Position numbers and translations under genes: made by a program | Source: Elysia chlorotica | Taxonomy: Eukaryota; Mollusca; Gastropoda; Plakobranchidae | Reading direction: 5' to 3' | NCBI GenBank assembly: GCA_003991915.1 | Contig: RQTK01000203.1 | Coordinates: 478,302 to 542,301, forward strand | Length of the DNA: 64,000 bases | The notes under the pieces: model-generated | What the model saw: only the letters and a program-made list of their open reading frames with translations | The model's database searches: none | What the model was told of the DNA's origin: nothing | Shown here: one piece after another, positions 59,576 to 64,000 of the stretch | Position numbering within the stretch: the first letter of the stretch is position 1 | Layout of the letters: every line of letters starts with the position of its first letter

Positions 59576-62500
59576 TGTAATTTTTTTTAATATCTAATTG
59601 GAAACTGTTTTTTCACCAATACATCAACATTTCTCATTTATGTGACATGATCAAAAAGAAGTTTAAAATAAAACGGTGGAAATATTTGAAATCACTTACG
59701 GTTGTTTATAATGGCAATAGTGTCCTAAGAAAGAAATTGTTAAATGGCTGAGACAGTGTCAAGTAAAAGTGTATCGATTTTTCAGGGCCTATGAGGTTTA
59801 TAATTTTTTAGGATTGAAGTAATAATATTAGACAATTGTGTATACCATAAAAGCATTAGCATTGTAAATAGAATGCAATAACATAATTATTCGTTGTCTC
59901 GTCAACCATAAAAACAATTTGCTCCGAATTTCTTTCTTTTCTCTTTCTTTTCTTTTTTTTTTTTTTACTCTTCAGACAGTTCTGTCTCAACTGAATAGGG
60001 AGCATGTTGCATTTGATGAAAATGATGTCCACCGCTAAGTTCCGTTGCTGGATCTTTTATTGGTTTCGTGTCCTCTAGGTTTCCCGAGCATTTCTATACA
60101 GAGACATTTGTAGCGGTTGAGGTTCGAACTTCGGACCCCCTTCTCACCAAACAGGGACTTTATTGACTGACTATTAAGGGCCTAGGGGTTAAACGGAAAG
60201 CGTTTGCAACTTAGCTATGCGAGAGGCAATCCCGCTTTTATAAACCTTTTTTTGGCAGGCCGGCGGTAAAAAAAAGTTAGATAGGGTCTAGTAAGTACTA
60301 TAAGATCCATAATAAAGGTTGTATGTACATCATTATCTGATAGTCTAAGCGATTCATTTGATTGAACTTAAAGAAGTGACGAATCCGTCATACTTTACGT
60401 GCAGATGAGGAAGAGAAAGGAAATAATAGTTTTTTAAACCTGATGAGGATCGAAACTACTCCTTCATACTTCCTTGTGTAGTTAACAATGTTATCTAAAT
60501 CACCCTTCATACACTATTTTCAACTGTACAGTTATGGATTATTATTTTGTTTCGGAACCTTTAACGTTGGACGCTGTTAAAACTCGACATATCAAATTAT
60601 TTTAGTGGTTTCCACGTTATGTGAATTGTGCATTAAAATTATGCTATAATGGCTCTAGGTTTACACCATAGTCATGTGCTCTGTTATTTGAAAGGTTTAA
60701 AAATGTAAATACTTATGATATTGATTACGCATTAATGTTCCACACGCTTAAGACAGAATATCAAATTTACCAATACATTGTGAGTGAGGTATTATTGAAG
60801 GCTTCATATTTCGAGAAGTAAAAAGTTATCGTGGGTGCCAAAAAGTTTTCTTTCTATAAGCTGAAAGTGTTTTATGCTAGGAAGGGTTTCATTTTTACTA
60901 TTTTACCGGGTATATATTTAAACATATCCTTTGTGAGAAGACTGAGGTCAAAAGCTTGAAAAGTTATTTCAATGTGCTTGAATTATTTACAAGACATTTA
61001 GAGTCCCAAATCAAAGTTCAGCAACCCCACAACCAATAGGATAGGGGTCTATATTTTAACCTTTAACAAATCATGTATCTCTAAAGGCATTTGAAAGGCC
61101 GCAGCCGTGGCTGCATGTTAACATAATTATTATAAATAAATGTATTTGCAATATAAGGGTTAAGTTGAAGTTTAAGTTCCCTTTTGTTATACTAAATATC
61201 CTAACTTCAGTGTCTTTAAAATCTAAGCAGATAATTATTGCGCGTAAAGAGCAAAATGTGCATAGATTTGGCAGCCAGCGCTAGTGTCCAGTGTATCGAG
61301 ACCAGATGCGGGGTTTGGGGATCCTGGAGCGTGTCGGGCTACAGACACTCCTCACAGGCTTTGCGACCTCTACCAGCAAACTTGTTTACATAATCACGCC
61401 GCCCAAGCATTGTCGCTCGCAGACTTCGTAAGTTTAGGCTTGAGCTATGATTCGATGCTTGTGTCAATTCCCTTACCTATCGTCTTAGAGTTGGCTATTG
61501 CTCCTGGTATGGCAAGATCTCTCTTGGCTGAGGAGGCGAGACGCCCACCAGGCCCCCGCGGCCATAAACAAACATCCCCTAGGGCCAGAGCCTTCTGGGG
61601 ACCTCGGTACAGACACAGGGACAGCACTAGCCTTTTCCACATGATTTCATTCTTACCGTCGAATAGAAAAAAATGTAATAAAATGTCCCAGCCCCAACGT
61701 TTTAACGTGATTAAAGCGAGTATTATTCACCTTAACTCGAATATAGAGGTCGATGTTTTGTGCGTATCCTTTATATTATAGTGTTCAGTGACGCTCCAAC
61801 ACAAATCTTGTAGATTATTATACTTAGTAAAACAGGCGGCATCTACTTCTCAAATTTTGAAAATAAACGATAAACACTTGTGTGTTTTCGAATTACGTAG
61901 CAATCGAAGAACTGTCCCTGCCCACGCTTTGTTACCGCTGATGCGTCACAAATACCAGGAGATTGGCTTACGGCGCACTTTGAGAGCAAATCACAGCGTA
62001 TTTTGGATATGTATTAGTTTTTGCGCGTCAGTGAATTATAGCTTTTTAAGAACCATCATGAGAATGGACATCCTGCATTTTTTTCTATTTAGTACACAAT
62101 GAAAGCAACAAAATTAATGCATTTTTCGGTCGCGATTTAAATGTATCAAAATGTAAGACAAAAATAACAACATGCTAGAAGCTTATAATTATTGACAATG
62201 CATCTGTAAAATAATGCGGGCATTCTTGGGTTATCAATAGTTAAGAGCATTATATTAGCGACAAAACATATGTGGTCAACAATAAAAACCAGGGCGCATA
62301 GGTGTGCCCATATCAGCCTTTAAAAGTAAAATTAATGTTTCTTTAATTGCTCCGTATGTTCATATAAAGTTACAAGAAAGTGTGTGTTTGCTTTTCAGAC
62401 ATGTTTCATCATTCAATTTTGAGAAGGATTGTTTTAGATCATTGAGAGTTTTCAGGCTTAAAAAAGACTAGAAATAAGACTTTTTTGTGAAAAATTGTCT

Positions 62501-63220
62501 TCCCAAACAAAAAACAAAAAGATGTACATTTTAAAAACAATATACTTAAATTTTAATATAATGTGCATGTCTTTAATTCTCACCACTGGTAAAGAGAATT
62601 TTGTAAGAGAAGGAAGACCTCCGCAAAAAAAGATAATTTTATCTTTGAAATAAATAGCGCAAGTAATGAATTGAGGCGCCACCGACTTCAAAGACTCGCG
62701 TACGTGTTACCCACAAAGATCGCCCTAAAACCTCGGCCGTGTTTTCAATTAACTTCTTACCCTGAGCCAATATTTGTTATACAAAGCTCAGCCTTTTTAA
62801 AATCTGTGTTGCTTCCTAATTCAATTTTCCTTGCCAATGCCATGGAAGCTTTGAGTGTTTTAATGGTCTGACTCTCAAAAAGAACACGAATTTTCCCGCT
62901 GTTGATTTAGTTCCGTTTCTCTTTCCTTGACAAACAATCGTATTGTAAGACATGTTTAATTTTCTTTTATTATAGCTTAGTACATGCGAAGGTTGTTGAA
63001 GCCTTGCAAAATTTTCATTCTACAGCTTCCACAAAAACTATTGGTCCTTTCAAAATTGTGTTGTATGACAGTACTAATTTACTAGACTCACAAATGGAGA
63101 TTATTAACTATATAAAAGCACTAACTTGGGAACTTTAGTGAGAGCCTATCATGTACCATTCTATCAATCTTTCTAAAAAATGGCATCATAAATATAAACA
63201 GTGAAATTATATATATACCT

Positions 63221-63500
63221 CCCTTTCTTTCTCTGTCTCTCTTTCTCTCGCTATCTCTCTCTCTCTCTCTCTCATCTCTCTATTATCTCGATCTATCTAT
63301 CTTTCTATCTATCCATCTTCCATCTGTCTAACAACCTATTTATATCTCATAATGTCTATCAACCTATCTATCTATCTCTCTTGGACCTCTCTCTCGCTCT
63401 CTTTCAGTTTGCTTCCATACACCCCTCCATCTCTCTGCTACTGTCTCTCGATCTATATATCTGGCTTTCAGACAACCAGTCTGTAAGTCCGTCTATCTTG
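63221..63500. repeat. Degenerate CT/TATC pyrimidine tract
   Basis: Imperfect CT, TATC and TGTC units over about 280 bp. The 110-codon reading frame here is low complexity and not accepted as a gene. Confidence 0.85.
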
Positions 63501-63778
63501 GTCTCTGTCTTTCTTTCTCTTGGTCACACCTAATACCTTTTTCTACCATTGTACCTCTCCACTTGCCCCACACAATCATTTTTATTCCTCTATCATAGCA
63601 TTCCGTCTTCTCTTACCCATCCCAAACCTGGGCTACTGAGGCTGATTCCAAGAAGCGCCCTGCAGAGAGCACCCCAGGGGAGTTCGCTATTAAAGCCTTT
63701 CTCTTGGTCACAATATTTCAAGTATATTGCCTTCCTGAGCGCGAGCATGTCTCCTGTGAAGGAGATCCACATAGCCGC

Positions 63779-63820
63779 AATTCACGCGTGATATTTGTAC
63801 AATTCACGCGTGATATTTGT
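63779..63820. repeat. 22-bp tandem duplication with a palindromic core
   Basis: AATTCACGCGTGATATTTGT occurs twice in a row, separated by AC. Each copy contains the self-complementary octamer CACGCGTG. Confidence 0.85.
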
Positions 63821-64000
63821 GGGAACAATAACCACCATCAACGATGTGCAAATCACGCTAACCAAGCACTTGAAAACATTAGATAAAATCAAATAACACG
63901 AATATATAATTGAAATCGGTCCGGTATATATTACATGTATAATTTGGTTGTGGGAAAAAAATCGAATTCTGAGTTGACTTAATGTGCTCATTTTGATATT

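Noticed and set aside
61284-61781. 165-codon reading frame, the longest non-repetitive one outside the known exons
   Set aside because: No recognisable domain, composition drifts from GC-rich to AT-rich along its length, and other frames of the 5' part look equally plausible. Splice context is weak. Likely chance, though the GC-rich first half could hide an exon.

Overview
This is eukaryotic DNA: AT-rich introns and spacer, short GC-rich exons with GT-AG splice sites, and very many simple-sequence arrays ((CT)n, (TATC)n, (TAC)n, (ATC)n, (AAC)n). Gene content and repeat style suggest an invertebrate, most likely a mollusc and probably a gastropod. That is an inference from general character, not from a marker gene. 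There are two N gaps (about 9893-9917 and 34099-34224).

Layout. 1-13288: no recognised coding exon; microsatellites, a pair of inverted dispersed repeats, and GC-rich islands. 13289-32905 (+): one well-supported spliced gene of 13 exons, lacking only its signal-peptide exon or exons. It encodes about 596 residues of a cysteine-rich extracellular protein ending in a Gly/Ser/Thr/Asn-rich stalk and a C-terminal hydrophobic tail (GPI signal or membrane anchor). It looks like the invertebrate family of unknown function that I recall as Pfam DUF7042-DUF7045. 32906-42564: AT-rich spacer with a tRNA-derived SINE, a foldback structure, a gap between trinucleotide arrays, and a degenerate hexamer repeat. 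42565-47623 (+): partial LMNTD1-like gene. Two candidate 5' exons are followed by two clear lamin-tail-domain exons, the first of which has an apparent one-base frameshift. 48841-49115 (+): a TATA-like box, then a signal-peptide exon of another secreted-protein gene whose remaining exons I could not find. 49116-64000: mostly non-coding, with microsatellites, a ~1.1-kb 27-bp minisatellite, and a doubtful second signal-peptide exon.

Main result. The 13-exon gene is built from two tandem six-exon blocks (exons 1-6 and 7-12). Both have the same ordered series of intron phases (1-2, 2-1, 1-1, 1-1, 1-0, 0-1), and the second exon of each block is exactly 65 bp. Cysteine and aromatic motifs match at the same places. 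The ectodomain therefore looks like an ancient duplication of a complete, phase-1-symmetric gene module. Other points of interest are the LMNTD1 frameshift, the SINE family with at least four copies or fragments, and the 27-bp minisatellite.
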